DNA of 64,000 nucleotides from Clostridia bacterium (GCA_017447445.1 JAFSNK010000008.1:1-64000); one strand, 5' to 3'. Shown: positions 26,003-36,478, counted from the stretch's first letter. Notes: a model not told the origin generated them from the letters alone. Translations and numbers: made by a program.

Positions 26003-26988
26003 TGGTATTCCTGCTTCAAAACACGTTTGTATTTACCATACCTTTGCTTATCGTGGCGCTTGCCGGTATGTTCGCCGAACGAAGCGGCATTATCAACATA
26101 GCGCTCGACGGTATTATGATCTTCGGATCGTTTACCGGCGCGTTGACGGCTTCGGTGCTCCGCAACGATCCGTTCTTCGTCGATCACAGCCAGCTCACGT
26201 TCCTGCTCGCGCTGTTGGTGGCGACGGTATCAGGCGCGCTGTTCTCGCTGCTGCTTTCGTTCTCGGCGATAAACCTTAAAGCCGACCAGACGATCGGCGG
26301 CACGGCTTTGAACCTGCTCGCTCCGGCGATCGCGCTGTTCTTTACCAAGGTGCTGTTCCACAAGGATTCGCTGGAAATGACCGCCGCTCGCAACAGCGAA
26401 GGCCGTCCGAAGGGCATACAGTACGCGCTTATAAACGAGGATATGGGCCCCGTGGGGCGAATATTCTTCGACAAAGCGTATATTTCGACGTTCATTGCGA
26501 TTGCGCTGTTCATAATCCTTTCGATATGGATATATAAGACCAAGACCGGATTGAGACTGCGCGCCTGCGGCGAGCATCCTCAGGCAGCGGCGAGCGTGGG
26601 CATAAACGTAAAGCGGATGCGCTATATAGGCACCACGATGTCCGGCGCGCTGGCGGGGTTCGGCGGCTATACGTTCATCGCCACCACCGCGAACGGCACC
26701 GCATCCGGCAACGTTGCCGGTATGGGCTTCCTCGCGCTGGCAATTATGATATTCGGCAACTGGAAGCCGGTCGGGATAGCGCTCGGCTCGCTGCTGTTCG
26801 GATTCCTTAAATGCCTAAGCGTTATTTCAAACAGCTCCGATTACACGTTCCTTAAGAATCTCGGGCTCCCGATGTATTTCTACAACATCATCCCCTACGC
26901 GGCGGTGCTTCTGGTGCTTGCGTTCACCTCCAAGCGTTCGCGCGCGCCGAAGGCGGAAGGTATTCCTTACGACAAGGGTATGAGATAA
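26002..26988 (+). CDS. nucleoside ABC importer, permease 2
   Basis: 328 residues, 8-10 membrane segments. Conserved phrases GMFAERSGIINIALDGIM and RLRACGEHPQAAASVGINV mark the YufQ/NupC-like partner permease. The start codon overlaps the stop of permease 1 (TAATG), so translation is coupled. Together with the BMP lipoprotein and the double ATPase this completes one importer. Confidence 0.96.
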   Translation: MVFLLQNTFVFTIPLLIVALAGMFAERSGIINIALDGIMIFGSFTGALTASVLRNDPFFVDHSQLTFLLALLVATVSGALFSLLLSFSAINLKADQTIGGTALNLLAPAIALFFTKVLFHKDSLEMTAARNSEGRPKGIQYALINEDMGPVGRIFFDKAYISTFIAIALFIILSIWIYKTKTGLRLRACGEHPQAAASVGINVKRMRYIGTTMSGALAGFGGYTFIATTANGTASGNVAGMGFLALAIMIFGNWKPVGIALGSLLFGFLKCLSVISNSSDYTFLKNLGLPMYFYNIIPYAAVLLVLAFTSKRSRAPKAEGIPYDKGMR

Positions 26989-27001
26989 CGGGGTATCCGG
27001 C

Positions 27002-28303
27002 ATGAGGATGTACGATATCATTCACAAAAAGCGCGAAGGGTTTGAGCTTTCGGACGAAGAAATAGCGTTCTTTGTCGAAGGGTTCACCAAAGGCGAGATA
27101 CCGGATTATCAGGCGGCGGCGCTGTGTATGGCGGTGTTCTTCCGCGGGATGACCGGGCGCGAAACGGTGAAGCTTACCGAATGTATGGCGGATTCCGGCG
27201 ACAGGATGGACCTTTCGCGGTTCGGGGACCTTACGGCGGACAAACATTCCACCGGCGGCGTGGGCGACAAAACAACGCTTATCGTCGCGCCGATAGTCGC
27301 GTCGCTCGGCGGAAAAGTCGCAAAAATGTCCGGCAGAGGACTTGGGCATACCGGCGGCACGGTGGACAAGCTGGAATCGATACCGGGGTTCCGCACTTCC
27401 CTTTCGCCCGATGAATTCCTGGCGCAGGCGGAGCGCGTGGGGCTTGCCGTTATCGGACAGACCGGCAACCTTACCCCGGCGGACAAAAAGCTTTACGCCC
27501 TGCGGGACGTTACCGCCACGGTCGACGCGATACCGCTTATCACCTCCAGCATTATGAGCAAAAAGCTCGCCGCGGGGTCGAAAAACATCGTGCTCGACGT
27601 AAAAGTCGGCAGCGGCGCTTTTATGAAAACGCCCGAGCAGGCGCGCGTGCTTGCGCGGTCGATGGTCGATATCGGCAAAAGCTGCGGCAGGAACGTAAAC
27701 GCCGTGATCACGAATATGGACGTTCCGCTTGGCAGAGCCGTGGGCAATTCGCTGGAAGTCGCGGAGGCGGCGGAGGTGCTGCGCACCGCGAAGGAATGCG
27801 ACCTTCTGCAGGTCTGCCGCGTGCTGGCTTCGCATATGGTCGCGCTGTTTGCCGGGATATCGCCCGAAGAAGCGGAAAAGCGTGTGCGCGAAGCGATCTC
27901 GTCCGGCGCGGCGTACGCCAAAATGCGCGAATGGATAGCGGCGCAGGGCGGCGACGTCTCGTATATCGACGACACTTCCCTGTTCCCGAAGACCGCATAC
28001 GCGATCCCGTTCACAAGCGAATACGAAGGATATATACACTCGATGGACGCGGAGCTTATCGGCGACGCTTCGGTGGTACTGGGCGCGGGGCGCGCCTCCA
28101 AGGAAGACGTTATCGACCACGCCGCAGGGATAATACTCGAGCGCAAGACCGGCGACAGGATAAAGCGCGGCGACGTTATAATGACGCTTTACACCAACCG
28201 CGAAAACGCGGAGGAAAGCGCGCTTGAATTCTGCCGCAAAGCGGTGGTTTTCGGCAAAGAAAAGCCGGAACCGGAGCCGCTTGTCTACGAAGTGATAAGC
28301 TGA
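27002..28303 (+). CDS. pdp: pyrimidine-nucleoside phosphorylase
   Basis: 433 residues, full length. Signature KHSTGGVGDKTTL at about 82-94 and GRGLGHTGGTVDKLE are diagnostic of the thymidine/pyrimidine-nucleoside phosphorylase family. It converts uridine, thymidine and their ribo/deoxy forms to base plus pentose 1-phosphate, which the phosphopentomutase domain uses. The bacillary Pdp type, with broad pyrimidine specificity, is more likely than a strict thymidine phosphorylase, by phylum only. It is 13 bases after permease 2 and closes the operon before a strong terminator. Confidence 0.95.
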   Translation: MRMYDIIHKKREGFELSDEEIAFFVEGFTKGEIPDYQAAALCMAVFFRGMTGRETVKLTECMADSGDRMDLSRFGDLTADKHSTGGVGDKTTLIVAPIVASLGGKVAKMSGRGLGHTGGTVDKLESIPGFRTSLSPDEFLAQAERVGLAVIGQTGNLTPADKKLYALRDVTATVDAIPLITSSIMSKKLAAGSKNIVLDVKVGSGAFMKTPEQARVLARSMVDIGKSCGRNVNAVITNMDVPLGRAVGNSLEVAEAAEVLRTAKECDLLQVCRVLASHMVALFAGISPEEAEKRVREAISSGAAYAKMREWIAAQGGDVSYIDDTSLFPKTAYAIPFTSEYEGYIHSMDAELIGDASVVLGAGRASKEDVIDHAAGIILERKTGDRIKRGDVIMTLYTNRENAEESALEFCRKAVVFGKEKPEPEPLVYEVIS

Positions 28304-28310
28304 CGCTAAA

Positions 28311-28356
28311 AAAATACCGGACGGGGCCCGAAGCGCGGACCTCTTCCGGTATTTTT
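28311..28356. terminator. bidirectional terminator
   Basis: An 11-bp stem (AAAATACCGGA against TCCGGTATTTT) with T-rich flanks on both strands, between the converging phosphorylase and EEP-family genes. Confidence 0.8.
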
Positions 28357-28375
28357 CGTTTTGTTTGCCTTTGGA

Positions 28376-29443
28376 TTATTTGTTAAGACTGAACACCATT
28401 TCCACCGGGTTGTGGTCGGAATAGGCGAACAGGGTGTTTATAACGCTGCTTTTGGAGACCGTTACGTTGGCGGAGACTATGAATCCGTCTATCGTAAGCA
28501 CGTACTGCCCGGGGTGATACGCCGAATCGGCGTTGCGGCAGGTGGGAACGGGATCGCTTTTGTCGAGCGGGGCGACAAGCGTGAGGTCGAAGCCGTCGAA
28601 GGTCCCTTCCGGTATCGGCTGCGCCCAGGTGTATTTGGTGTCGGAAATGCCGAAATAAACGGACGAATCGCCGAGTATGTCCTTGTTGAAATCGCCGCCG
28701 GCGATGCAGTAAGCGCCGTTTTTGTATTCCGCCTGCATATCGTCCAGCAGGAGCTTTAACTGTTCCGTTGCTATCTTGCCGTCGGAAGTATAAGCCGAAA
28801 GGTGGAAGTTATAAAGCACCAGCTCCTTCCCGCCCTCTACTGTTATGCGGTTTTTGGAATAGCAGCGGTCGAGGTCGAGCAGCTTGGTAAGCCCGGTCTC
28901 GATAGGCAGCTCCACGCGGTCGGCTTTTTTGATCTCGAACGCCGAAAAAGTCATTAACCCGGATCTGGAAGCGCCGTGCGGCTGGAATATCGGGTAAAAC
29001 AGGAACGGGGAATCGTAGTTCTGCGCGAAGGTATAGGTTTTTCCGGTGAGCGCGTCGGTAAGGTATTTGCGCTCGTCTAAATGATAGCTGCGGGTGGAAT
29101 CGATATCCACTTCCTGCACTATGTAAAGATCGGATCTTCTGCCCGCAAGCAGCGAAGCGATGTTTTTGAGGTTGGCGTCCAGGCGTTCCTTCGACCACGC
29201 CCAGGATTCCTTGCCGCCGTCCATAAAGAAGCCGTAATCGGATTCATACGCGCCGAAGCCGATATTGTAGGAGGTTATCGTGTAGTCCCTTCCGGCCTCC
29301 ATTTTGGCGTCGACGGCGTTTTCGGCTTTCAGCTCCGCGTTGCCGATGCGGTGGAACGAGATAAGAACGTAGGCGAAGTAGCCGCCGACGATAAGCAGTA
29401 TCGCGGCAAGCACTATGCAGATTATTTTAAGCGCTTTTTTCAT
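28376..29443 (-). CDS. membrane-anchored endonuclease/exonuclease/phosphatase-family protein
   Basis: 355 residues. A membrane anchor at 5-28 has no signal cleavage site, so the catalytic domain is outside the membrane. EEP-fold residues are visible: SYNIGFG, VQEVDID (metal Glu), NFHLSAY, GGDFNKD, DGFIVS and the C-terminal SDHNPV. The family includes nucleases, sphingomyelinases and inositol-phosphate phosphatases; which one cannot be decided. Extracellular location and a neighbouring nucleoside importer would suit a nuclease or nucleotide phosphatase feeding salvage, but they are separate, converging units. Confidence 0.88.
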   Translation of the reverse strand: MKKALKIICIVLAAILLIVGGYFAYVLISFHRIGNAELKAENAVDAKMEAGRDYTITSYNIGFGAYESDYGFFMDGGKESWAWSKERLDANLKNIASLLAGRRSDLYIVQEVDIDSTRSYHLDERKYLTDALTGKTYTFAQNYDSPFLFYPIFQPHGASRSGLMTFSAFEIKKADRVELPIETGLTKLLDLDRCYSKNRITVEGGKELVLYNFHLSAYTSDGKIATEQLKLLLDDMQAEYKNGAYCIAGGDFNKDILGDSSVYFGISDTKYTWAQPIPEGTFDGFDLTLVAPLDKSDPVPTCRNADSAYHPGQYVLTIDGFIVSANVTVSKSSVINTLFAYSDHNPVEMVFSLNK

Positions 29444-29478
29444 TATTTGTTCCCCTTTGCTGCTGTTTTTCTTTCTAT

Positions 29479-29507
29479 ATTATATCACAAAATTAAACGA
29501 GTTGCAA
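29479..29507 (-). promoter_or_regulatory. sigma-A promoter of the EEP-family gene
   Basis: Minus strand TTGCAA (29507-29502), 17-base spacer, TATAAT (29484-29479), with TGTGA just upstream giving an extended -10. Confidence 0.75.
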
Positions 29508-29534
29508 TATCCTTGTGTTTCGCTTTTGCCGATA

Positions 29535-29563
29535 TTGACACAAAACCGAAAATGTGGTAAAAT
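29535..29563 (+). promoter_or_regulatory. sigma-A promoter of the clostripain-like gene
   Basis: TTGACA, 17-base spacer, TAAAAT, divergent from the EEP-family promoter. Confidence 0.8.
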
Positions 29564-29638
29564 ATACAAAACGGACGACAGGACCGAAAAGCGGTTTCAA
29601 ATCTTGCCTTCATCAAGGCGACAACGGGAGTTGATATT

Positions 29639-32020
29639 ATGAACAAAAGACCAATCGGACGCGAAAAGAACGTTACCGGGCAGGGCAAAGACTTCGGCAG
29701 GCGCGGCAGCGGCCTGGGAGGCGGCCCCGTGGGCAAAAGCGACGGCTACTCCGGCAGGAACGGCGGAGGCGGCGGCAGCGGCGGCGGAGGCGGCGGCAGG
29801 AGTTTCGGCTCCGGCGGCAATATGACGCGCGGCTTCGGCGGCAGCAAGCTTATAATAATCATCGTCGCGGCGGTGCTTCTGTTCGGCGGCGGCGGTTCGC
29901 TTATCGGCAACCTGCTGGGCGGCGGAAGCGGCGGAAGCGGAAGCGGTTCCGGCTCGATACTCGGCGGACTTGTAGGCGGCGGCGGTATAAGCGACGCGTT
30001 AAGCGGTCTGCTCGGCGGCTTTTCCGGCGGCGACAGCGTTTCTTCGGGCTGGGTGCAGAAAGCCAACACCGGCTCGCTTAACGAAAGCGTGGCGAGCGGA
30101 GCCCGTGCGAAATACACGAACATAAAAGGCGGCGGCGCGGACACCGTTACGCTTATGGTATATATGTGCGGCGCGGACCTGGAGACCAAGGGCGGTATGG
30201 CGAGCAACGACATTCAGGAAATGCTTAACGCCAACCTCGGCGACAAGGTCAATCTGCTTATATACACCGGCGGCGCCAAGCAGTGGAAGAACAACAAGGT
30301 AAGCAGCAATTACAACCAGATACACAAGGTCGAAAACCACGACCTTAAAACGCTCGTCGCGAACGACGGCACCGACGCGATGACGAAGCCCGCCACGCTG
30401 ACGAGGTTTATCAAATACTGCGTCACCAATTACAAGGCGAACAGATATCAGCTTATACTCTGGGACCACGGCGGCGGATCGATCTCCGGCTACGGCTACG
30501 ACGAAAAGAACACCTCCGCGGGTTCGATGACTCTTAAAGGCATCGACGACGCGCTTCGCTCCGCGGGAGTGAAGTATGATTTCATCGGCTTCGACACCTG
30601 CCTTATGGCGACTTTGGAAAACGCGCTTATGCTTAACGACTACGCGGATTACCTTATCGCTTCCGAGGAGACCGAGCCGGGCTGCGGCTGGTATTACTCC
30701 GAATGGCTCACCGAGCTTTCGAAAAACACCTCCGTCCCCACCACGAAGCTGGGCGAAAAGATAATAAACGATTACAGCGATTTCTGTGCGCAGAAGTGCG
30801 CGGGGCAGAAGACCACGCTTTCGCTTATCGACCTGGCGGAGCTTTCCGCCACCGTGCCGGACAAGCTCAAAAGCTTTGCTTCGTCCACCACAGCGCTTAT
30901 CCAAAACAACAACTTCAAACAGGTATCCGACGCGCGCGGCGGCACCCGCGAGTTCGCTTCCAACAACAAGATCGACCAGGTAGACCTCGTGCACCTCGCG
31001 CTCAATCTTAACACGAGCGAATCCAAAGCGCTTGCAAACGCGCTGCTCGGCGCGGTGAAATACAACCGCACGTCCTCCAATATGACAAACGCCTACGGGC
31101 TTTCGGTCTACTTCCCGTACAGCAAGCCCGGCAAGGTGGACAGCTCCATCGCCGCCTGCAAAGCGGTGGATATGGACAGCGAATATCTCGACTGCATCAA
31201 AAGCTACGCCGCGCTTGAGACCGGCGGGCAAACGGCTTCCAACGGCGGCTCGCCGCTTACTTCCCTGTTCGGCGGCTCCGGTTCTTCCGGCGGTTCTGGC
31301 ATCGACATAGGCAGCCTGCTCGGCGGTCTGCTGGGCGGCAAATCGGTCGATCCGCAGCGCGCGGCGAACTATATCAGCGACCACACGTTCGACGAAACGG
31401 CGCTTGCGTGGGTGGATTCGAACGGCAAAAAGGTTATAAAGATGAGCTCGGACAACTGGTCGCTCGTTCACGATCTGGAGCTTAACGTCTTCTATGACGA
31501 CGGCGAAGGATATATCGACCTCGGGCTGGACAACGTTTATGAATTCACCGAAAACGGCGAACTCATCGGCGAATACGACGGCACCTGGCTCGCGATCGAC
31601 GATCAGCCCGTCGCCTACTACTTTGTAAACGGCGTGGAAGAAAACGGCAAATACAGCATCACCGGCAGAGTCCCCTGCCTGCTGAACGGTCAGCGCGCGA
31701 ACCTTATTCTGGTGTTCGACAGCGCGAACCCGAACGGATATATCGCCGGCGCGCAGTACGATTACATCCGCGGCGAGACCGAAACGGTCGCAAAGGAGCT
31801 GACCGGGCTCGAAAAGGGAGACAGGATCGATTTCGTGGCGGACTTCTACGGCTATGACAAGCAGTATAAGGACAGCTATATGATCGGCGAACAGCTTGTT
31901 TACACCGGGAACCACAAAATAAGCAACGTTTATCTTCCGAGCAAGAGCAAATGCACCGCGATGTATATGTTCCGCGATTTCTACGGCACCGAATACTGGA
32001 CGGCGAAGATCCCCGGATAA
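29639..32020 (+). CDS. clostripain-family (C11) cysteine peptidase with glycine-rich N-terminus
   Basis: 793 residues. The first 68 residues are extremely glycine-rich, then one membrane segment (about 70-84) and a second Gly/Ser-rich stretch to about 135. The C11 peptidase domain starts at [15 protein letters not shown]; catalytic His277 is in LWDHGGG and Cys321 in FDTCLMA. A second Gly/Ser linker (about 535-580) separates it from a C-terminal beta-rich domain. Clostripain-type enzymes cut after arginine or lysine and often need self-processing. The absence of a cleavable signal suggests a membrane-tethered form facing outside. It is monocistronic, between its own promoter and a strong terminator. 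Confidence 0.92.
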   Translation: MNKRPIGREKNVTGQGKDFGRRGSGLGGGPVGKSDGYSGRNGGGGGSGGGGGGRSFGSGGNMTRGFGGSKLIIIIVAAVLLFGGGGSLIGNLLGGGSGGSGSGSGSILGGLVGGGGISDALSGLLGGFSGGDSVSSGWVQKANTGSLNESVASGARAKYTNIKGGGADTVTLMVYMCGADLETKGGMASNDIQEMLNANLGDKVNLLIYTGGAKQWKNNKVSSNYNQIHKVENHDLKTLVANDGTDAMTKPATLTRFIKYCVTNYKANRYQLILWDHGGGSISGYGYDEKNTSAGSMTLKGIDDALRSAGVKYDFIGFDTCLMATLENALMLNDYADYLIASEETEPGCGWYYSEWLTELSKNTSVPTTKLGEKIINDYSDFCAQKCAGQKTTLSLIDLAELSATVPDKLKSFASSTTALIQNNNFKQVSDARGGTREFASNNKIDQVDLVHLALNLNTSESKALANALLGAVKYNRTSSNMTNAYGLSVYFPYSKPGKVDSSIAACKAVDMDSEYLDCIKSYAALETGGQTASNGGSPLTSLFGGSGSSGGSGIDIGSLLGGLLGGKSVDPQRAANYISDHTFDETALAWVDSNGKKVIKMSSDNWSLVHDLELNVFYDDGEGYIDLGLDNVYEFTENGELIGEYDGTWLAIDDQPVAYYFVNGVEENGKYSITGRVPCLLNGQRANLILVFDSANPNGYIAGAQYDYIRGETETVAKELTGLEKGDRIDFVADFYGYDKQYKDSYMIGEQLVYTGNHKISNVYLPSKSKCTAMYMFRDFYGTEYWTAKIPG

Positions 32021-32062
32021 CGCGTTTGCAAAGAAACAACGCATTCTCACGAAAACCCGCTT

Positions 32063-32100
32063 CGGGACGCCTGCTATAAAGCAGGCGTCCCGAGTTTTTT
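32063..32100 (+). terminator. strong intrinsic terminator
   Basis: A 13-bp perfect stem (CGGGACGCCTGCT against AGCAGGCGTCCCG), loop ATAA, then six T, 43 bases after the protease stop. Confidence 0.92.
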
Positions 32101-32271
32101 CACTTTTATCCATTCCGTGTCGTTTTCCGCGAAACCAACTCAAAAGCGCTTTTGACAACCAGCGGCCATCAAAAGCGCATCACGTCCATTTTGCGTTGAC
32201 TACGTCTGTCGGGTTAGAGCATCATTCAACTATCCGTTGCAAAAAACAACCAAATATAAACAACGCGGTTG

Positions 32272-32322
32272 TTGCATTTGCATTTTCTTTACGCTATTAT
32301 ATAGCCAGAACAAGCGCTTGTT
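32272..32322 (+). promoter_or_regulatory. promoter and palindromic operator of the XRE gene
   Basis: TTGCAT (32272-32277), 17-base spacer, TATTAT (32295-32300). Right after it is the perfect 14-base palindrome AACAAGCGCTTGTT (32309-32322), where the transcript should begin. A repressor bound there would block its own gene, the usual autoregulation of XRE proteins. The rest of 32101-32271 holds no gene. Confidence 0.55.
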
Positions 32323-32345
32323 ACTTTAATTCTCAGGAGGAAACC

Positions 32346-33419
32346 ATGGATATTATATTGAGCGAGCAATTAAAAAAGCTCCGCAGAGAAAAAGGCAACA
32401 CGCAGGAGGATCTGGCGAACCATCTCGGCATTTCCACCCAGGCGGTCTCCAAATGGGAGCGCGAAGAAGGATACCCGGATATAACGCTGCTGCCGGCTAT
32501 CGCGTCCTATTACAACGTAAGCGTTGACGATCTGCTTGGCGTGGGTGAAATAGAGAAAGAGAAAAAGCTGCTTGCGTACCGCGATAAAAACGCCGAACTG
32601 TTCCGCGACGGAAAAAGTGCTGAACGCGTGGAGTTGTGGCGAGAAGCCCTGCATGAGTTCCCGAACGATCTGTCAGTCGTTTACGATCTGATGTACTCAT
32701 TGTCCGCAACGGATCGAAACGCAAACGCCGACGAAATCATCTCGTACGGAAATAGGATCCTGAACGAATCAACCGATCAGTCTTTACGCAGCGGCGCGAT
32801 CCAGTGCCTGTGCTTTACCTATTACTATGCCAAAAAGGATACTGAAACGGCAAAGAAATACGCAAACATGGCGGGTGACTCTGTGGTAACGGTCGACACA
32901 ATGATGCCGCGCATCCTTGAAGGAGAGGAAGCGGTCTTGTATTGTCAGAGGATCGTTATGGATCTTTTCGATAACGTTCAATTGAACGTGCGCATCATGT
33001 GTCATAAAGGCGGCTATACGCCGGAGGAGAATATCAAGGCGCGCGAATTTATCATCAAATGCTTCGATCTGCTTTATCCGGACGGAAACTGCGGGTTTTA
33101 TCACTGCCGGTATTCGGAGATATATAAAGAAATGGCGGAGAGCTATCTGAAGCTGGGCGACGAGTCGAAGATGTTCGAGTGTCTTGAAAAATCCGCGGAG
33201 CACGCGATAAGGTATGATACGCTGAAGGATGGAATGTACACTTCTTTCATCGTAAACAAAATCAACTTTTCTTCCATACAGGCAGTCAAGGATTATACAG
33301 AGAATGACTCGGGCTTGCTTCTGAAATCCCTGAAAGGTGAGAAGTTCAAACAGTTTGAAAATGATCCCCGCATGGCGAAGCTTGTTGAAAAACTGACGCC
33401 TGTTGCACGTTTTCATTGA
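32346..33419 (+). CDS. XRE-family transcriptional regulator with helical-repeat C-terminal region
   Basis: 357 residues from the ATG that follows AGGAGG. Residues 3-65 are a helix-turn-helix ([20 protein letters not shown], then [11 protein letters not shown] and [22 protein letters not shown]). The remaining 290 residues are alpha-helical with repeated patterns that look like tetratricopeptide-type repeats, a layout seen in peptide- or metabolite-sensing XRE regulators. No target gene is evident next door; the small membrane protein at 33629 has its own ribosome site after a 209-base gap. The palindrome in the promoter suggests autoregulation. Confidence 0.9.
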   Translation: MDIILSEQLKKLRREKGNTQEDLANHLGISTQAVSKWEREEGYPDITLLPAIASYYNVSVDDLLGVGEIEKEKKLLAYRDKNAELFRDGKSAERVELWREALHEFPNDLSVVYDLMYSLSATDRNANADEIISYGNRILNESTDQSLRSGAIQCLCFTYYYAKKDTETAKKYANMAGDSVVTVDTMMPRILEGEEAVLYCQRIVMDLFDNVQLNVRIMCHKGGYTPEENIKAREFIIKCFDLLYPDGNCGFYHCRYSEIYKEMAESYLKLGDESKMFECLEKSAEHAIRYDTLKDGMYTSFIVNKINFSSIQAVKDYTENDSGLLLKSLKGEKFKQFENDPRMAKLVEKLTPVARFH

Positions 33420-33628
33420 TACAAACCTTGACTTTTGATGATACGACATCATTGATCCATTCGCACCAAACCCGTAAACAAACCGCGAGATACGAAAAAG
33501 CCGTGGATGAACGGAAGCGGCTCAAAGCGGGAAATCTTATATAAAACGCGGTTTTTTTACGGATACACCAAACCTTTTCGGTTTTTTCTGCACTATATAG
33601 ATGAAGGACAAAAAAACAGGAGGAAACG

Positions 33629-34252
33629 ATGAAAAAGAAAAATTATCTTGAACGCTATTTCAACACGAAAATATGGAACATACTGTATTTTTCCGGCTTT
33701 GGGGTGATCGCCGCCGGCGCGGCGGTAGCGTATCTTTACTGGGGATTTTTGGGTCTTTGCATAGTAGGAGTCGGGGTCGTTATGTTTTTGCTGTCAACCT
33801 CGTTCCGCGTTACCGAAAAAGATATAGACGCATGCGTTGCTGAGACTAAAGAAAACTACGGGCGGGATATGATAAACGGGAAATACGCGGGCAAGCGCGA
33901 GCTTAACGCCAAGGATTTTAAGTATTTTTCCGGCTTCATACGCGACAAAGCGAACGTGCGGTTCAAATCCGGGCGCGACGGCAAAATAAGAACGAGCAGA
34001 TATTACGTTACCGCGATCTGCGTCGACGCGGGCGGGTTTGTCGCGCAGTGCTCGATATACGACCTTTTCGGCAGGGAAAAACGCGAGGACTCGTTTGTTG
34101 CGCTGCGCAAGGGGCAGGATATGAATCTTACCGCGGAAAAAGCGGAGCTCCCGCGCGGGAATGTTAAATACACCGCGGCGGACGGAAGCGTTTTCTGGCT
34201 GGCGGACGACGCACTGGCGGACGATCTTATAAGCAGGATAAGAAGGATTTAG
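33629..34252 (+). CDS. small membrane protein of unknown function
   Basis: 207 residues with a strong AGGAGG site. Two membrane segments (about 16-36 and 38-56) are followed by a basic soluble domain. No recognisable family. The gap before it (33420-33628) shows no gene and no strong terminator, and an AT-rich stretch before the start may hold a promoter. It lies between the XRE gene and the two-component system but is not tightly linked to either. Confidence 0.75.
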   Translation: MKKKNYLERYFNTKIWNILYFSGFGVIAAGAAVAYLYWGFLGLCIVGVGVVMFLLSTSFRVTEKDIDACVAETKENYGRDMINGKYAGKRELNAKDFKYFSGFIRDKANVRFKSGRDGKIRTSRYYVTAICVDAGGFVAQCSIYDLFGREKREDSFVALRKGQDMNLTAEKAELPRGNVKYTAADGSVFWLADDALADDLISRIRRI

Positions 34253-34367
34253 GATCTCGGGATATTTCTTATTTGCTTCTTTTGTTCATTTATTTCCTAC
34301 TCATCGCGGGGAAAAGGCGGGTAATTCCGTCTTTTCTTCTTTTTTTGCTTTTTTTATCGGATTTTTA

Positions 34368-34401
34368 TGATATAATAGCTTTTGATAACAAGTTGAAAAC
34401 A
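34368..34401 (+). promoter_or_regulatory. extended -10 promoter and direct-repeat operator of the two-component system
   Basis: TGATATAAT (34368-34376) is an extended -10. Directly after it, TTGATAACA (34382-34390) and TTGAAAACA (34393-34401) form a direct repeat with 11-base spacing, the geometry bound by OmpR/PhoB-type dimers. TTGATAACA recurs in front of the downstream lipoprotein gene. Confidence 0.55.
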
Positions 34402-34434
34402 ATCGTGTGATAATTATGTAACGGGGTGATGTTA

Positions 34435-35082
34435 ATGGCGCGGATACTTATAGTTGAAGACGAAAAAAGCATAAACGACCTGATAAAGATGAACCTCGCG
34501 CTGGGAGGGCACGAATGCGTGCAGACCTACGACGGCGAAAAAGCGGTGGAAGCCGCGAAGGAAACGCGTTTCGACCTGATGATACTCGATATAATGCTCC
34601 CGAAGCTTTCGGGGTTCGAGGTCATAACGCGCGTGGAGAAGATCCCGGTGATATTCCTAAGCGCGCGAAGCGGGCTGGAAGACCGGCTGCGCGGATTGAA
34701 GCTCGGCGGCGACGACTACATTGTTAAGCCCTTTGAAATGCAGGAGCTTGCGGCGCGCGTGGAGGCCGTTCTGCGGCGAACGTCCGGCGGCGGCAGGACC
34801 GCGGAGTTCGACGGGCTGTTTGTAGATCTGACCGGGCGCACGGTCAAGAAAAACGGCGAGGAAGTGCCGCTTAAACCGCAGGAGTTCGATCTGCTCGAGG
34901 CGCTTATAATCAACCGCAACATAGCGCTGTCGCGCGAGAAGCTTATTACACTTGCGTGGGGTTACGATTATTCCGGCGAAACGCGCACGGTGGACGTGCA
35001 TATACAGCAATTGCGCAAAAAGCTGGGGCTGGAGGAACGGATAAAGACCGTTTATAAAACCGGCTACAGATTGGAGATATGA
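34435..35082 (+). CDS. OmpR/PhoB-type response regulator
   Basis: 215 residues from ATG 34435, placed at a suitable distance from GGGGTGA; in-frame GTG and ATG codons at 34426 and 34429 are less likely. Receiver domain: acidic VEDE (7-10), phosphoacceptor Asp52 in MILDIMLPK, and a lysine in YIVKPFE. The C-terminal winged helix contains EVPLKPQEFDLLEALI and the VDVHIQQLRKKLG recognition segment. It ends one base before the sensor kinase gene. Repeats around the promoter suggest that it controls its own transcription and the 36529 lipoprotein gene. Confidence 0.96.
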   Translation: MARILIVEDEKSINDLIKMNLALGGHECVQTYDGEKAVEAAKETRFDLMILDIMLPKLSGFEVITRVEKIPVIFLSARSGLEDRLRGLKLGGDDYIVKPFEMQELAARVEAVLRRTSGGGRTAEFDGLFVDLTGRTVKKNGEEVPLKPQEFDLLEALIINRNIALSREKLITLAWGYDYSGETRTVDVHIQQLRKKLGLEERIKTVYKTGYRLEI

Positions 35083-35083
35083 T

Positions 35084-36478
35084 ATGAAATTCTGGCAGAA
35101 GACCTATTTGCTTACGCTGGCGCTGTTTCTGCTGTTTATGGACGGCGGGATCTTTTCGCTGGCGGTATACGCCAATTCGAAAACAATGGATTCGACTGTC
35201 GCGGCGGCAAGGGCGGAGCAATATTATATCGCCGGATCGCTGGAACGTGATATTTCGGACGCCGGAGCCGACAAGAACGAATCGAGGCGGCTGCAGATAT
35301 TACAGTCTTACTGCACGTTTTATGAAAAACACTCCGTTAAGCTTGCGTTTGTCGAAGGCGGAAATACCGTTTATTCCTCGTTCGGCGCGCTGCCGGAGAT
35401 AAAAACGAACGCGGTCGCGATAAAAAAACTCGATAAAGACCGTTACGTTCTGGTATGCACAATTATGTCCGACGGGAAGACCGAGTTGATCTACGGGAAA
35501 AGCATTGCCGAACGCGATTCGGAGTTCAGGAACCTTCTGATAACCTATTCGCTTATCGCTTTCGGATCGTCGGTGCTTGTGGCGCTTCTTCTTTATTTTG
35601 TGCTGCACAAGCTGACTTCCCCGCTGGAGAAATTAAAAACCGCCACGGAATCGATCGCGGCGGGCGACTATTCGGTGCGCGCCGACGAAAACCGCAGGGA
35701 CGAATTCGGCGACCTCGGACGAAGCTTTAACAAAATGGCGGTAACGGTGAACGCCCAGATGGACGACCTTAAACTAACCGCCGAACAAAAACAGCGACTG
35801 GTGGACAACCTTGCCCACGAGATGCGCACGCCGCTTACATCGATATACGGCTATGCCGAATACCTGCGCCGCACGAAGACGGACGAAGACGACAAAATAG
35901 AATGCGCCATAAGCATTATGAACGAATCGCAGAGACTTAAAAAGATCTCCGAAATACTGCTGGACACCGCGTATATCCGCGCGCACGAGCTGCGATCCGC
36001 CGAAGTTCCGCTTGCTCCGCTGTTGGAAGAGACCGCGGAACGGTACCGGCGCAAAGCCGAAGAACGCGGGGTCGCGGTGGAGACCGACTGCGGCGATATA
36101 TCAGTGCGCGGCGACGCGACGCTGCTGAGTCTGCTTTTCGGTAATCTTCTGGAAAACGCCGTGAAAGCCTGCGAATCCGGCGGACGGGCGGTATTGTCCG
36201 CAAGGGACGTAAACGGCGCGGTCGAAGCGAAAGTATGCGATAACGGCAAGGGTATGACCGAAGAGCAGTTAAAGCATATAACCGAGCCATTTTACCGCAC
36301 GGACAGGTCGCGGTCGCGCGCGGACGGCGGCGCCGGACTGGGGCTTACGCTGTGCAGGTCGATCGCAGAAGCGCACGGCGCGCGAATGGAATTCAGCTCC
36401 GAGCCCGGCAAAGGCACCGAAGTTTTTGTGATTTTTCAAAAAGATTTACAAGGCGAACAAAAGACGATGACGACTTGA
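35084..36478 (+). CDS. sensor histidine kinase (HAMP, HisKA, HATPase)
   Basis: 464 residues. Two membrane segments (about 5-27 and 150-175) enclose an extracytoplasmic sensor region with conserved-looking YTSF-type strands. HAMP follows, then the H-box NLAHEMRTPL (His245), N-box LLFGNLLENAVKAC, G1 VCDNGKGM and G2 GGAGLGL. It should phosphorylate the response regulator encoded just upstream. The signal is unknown. The stop codon lies within the inverted repeat that precedes the next gene. Confidence 0.96.
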   Translation: MKFWQKTYLLTLALFLLFMDGGIFSLAVYANSKTMDSTVAAARAEQYYIAGSLERDISDAGADKNESRRLQILQSYCTFYEKHSVKLAFVEGGNTVYSSFGALPEIKTNAVAIKKLDKDRYVLVCTIMSDGKTELIYGKSIAERDSEFRNLLITYSLIAFGSSVLVALLLYFVLHKLTSPLEKLKTATESIAAGDYSVRADENRRDEFGDLGRSFNKMAVTVNAQMDDLKLTAEQKQRLVDNLAHEMRTPLTSIYGYAEYLRRTKTDEDDKIECAISIMNESQRLKKISEILLDTAYIRAHELRSAEVPLAPLLEETAERYRRKAEERGVAVETDCGDISVRGDATLLSLLFGNLLENAVKACESGGRAVLSARDVNGAVEAKVCDNGKGMTEEQLKHITEPFYRTDRSRSRADGGAGLGLTLCRSIAEAHGARMEFSSEPGKGTEVFVIFQKDLQGEQKTMTT

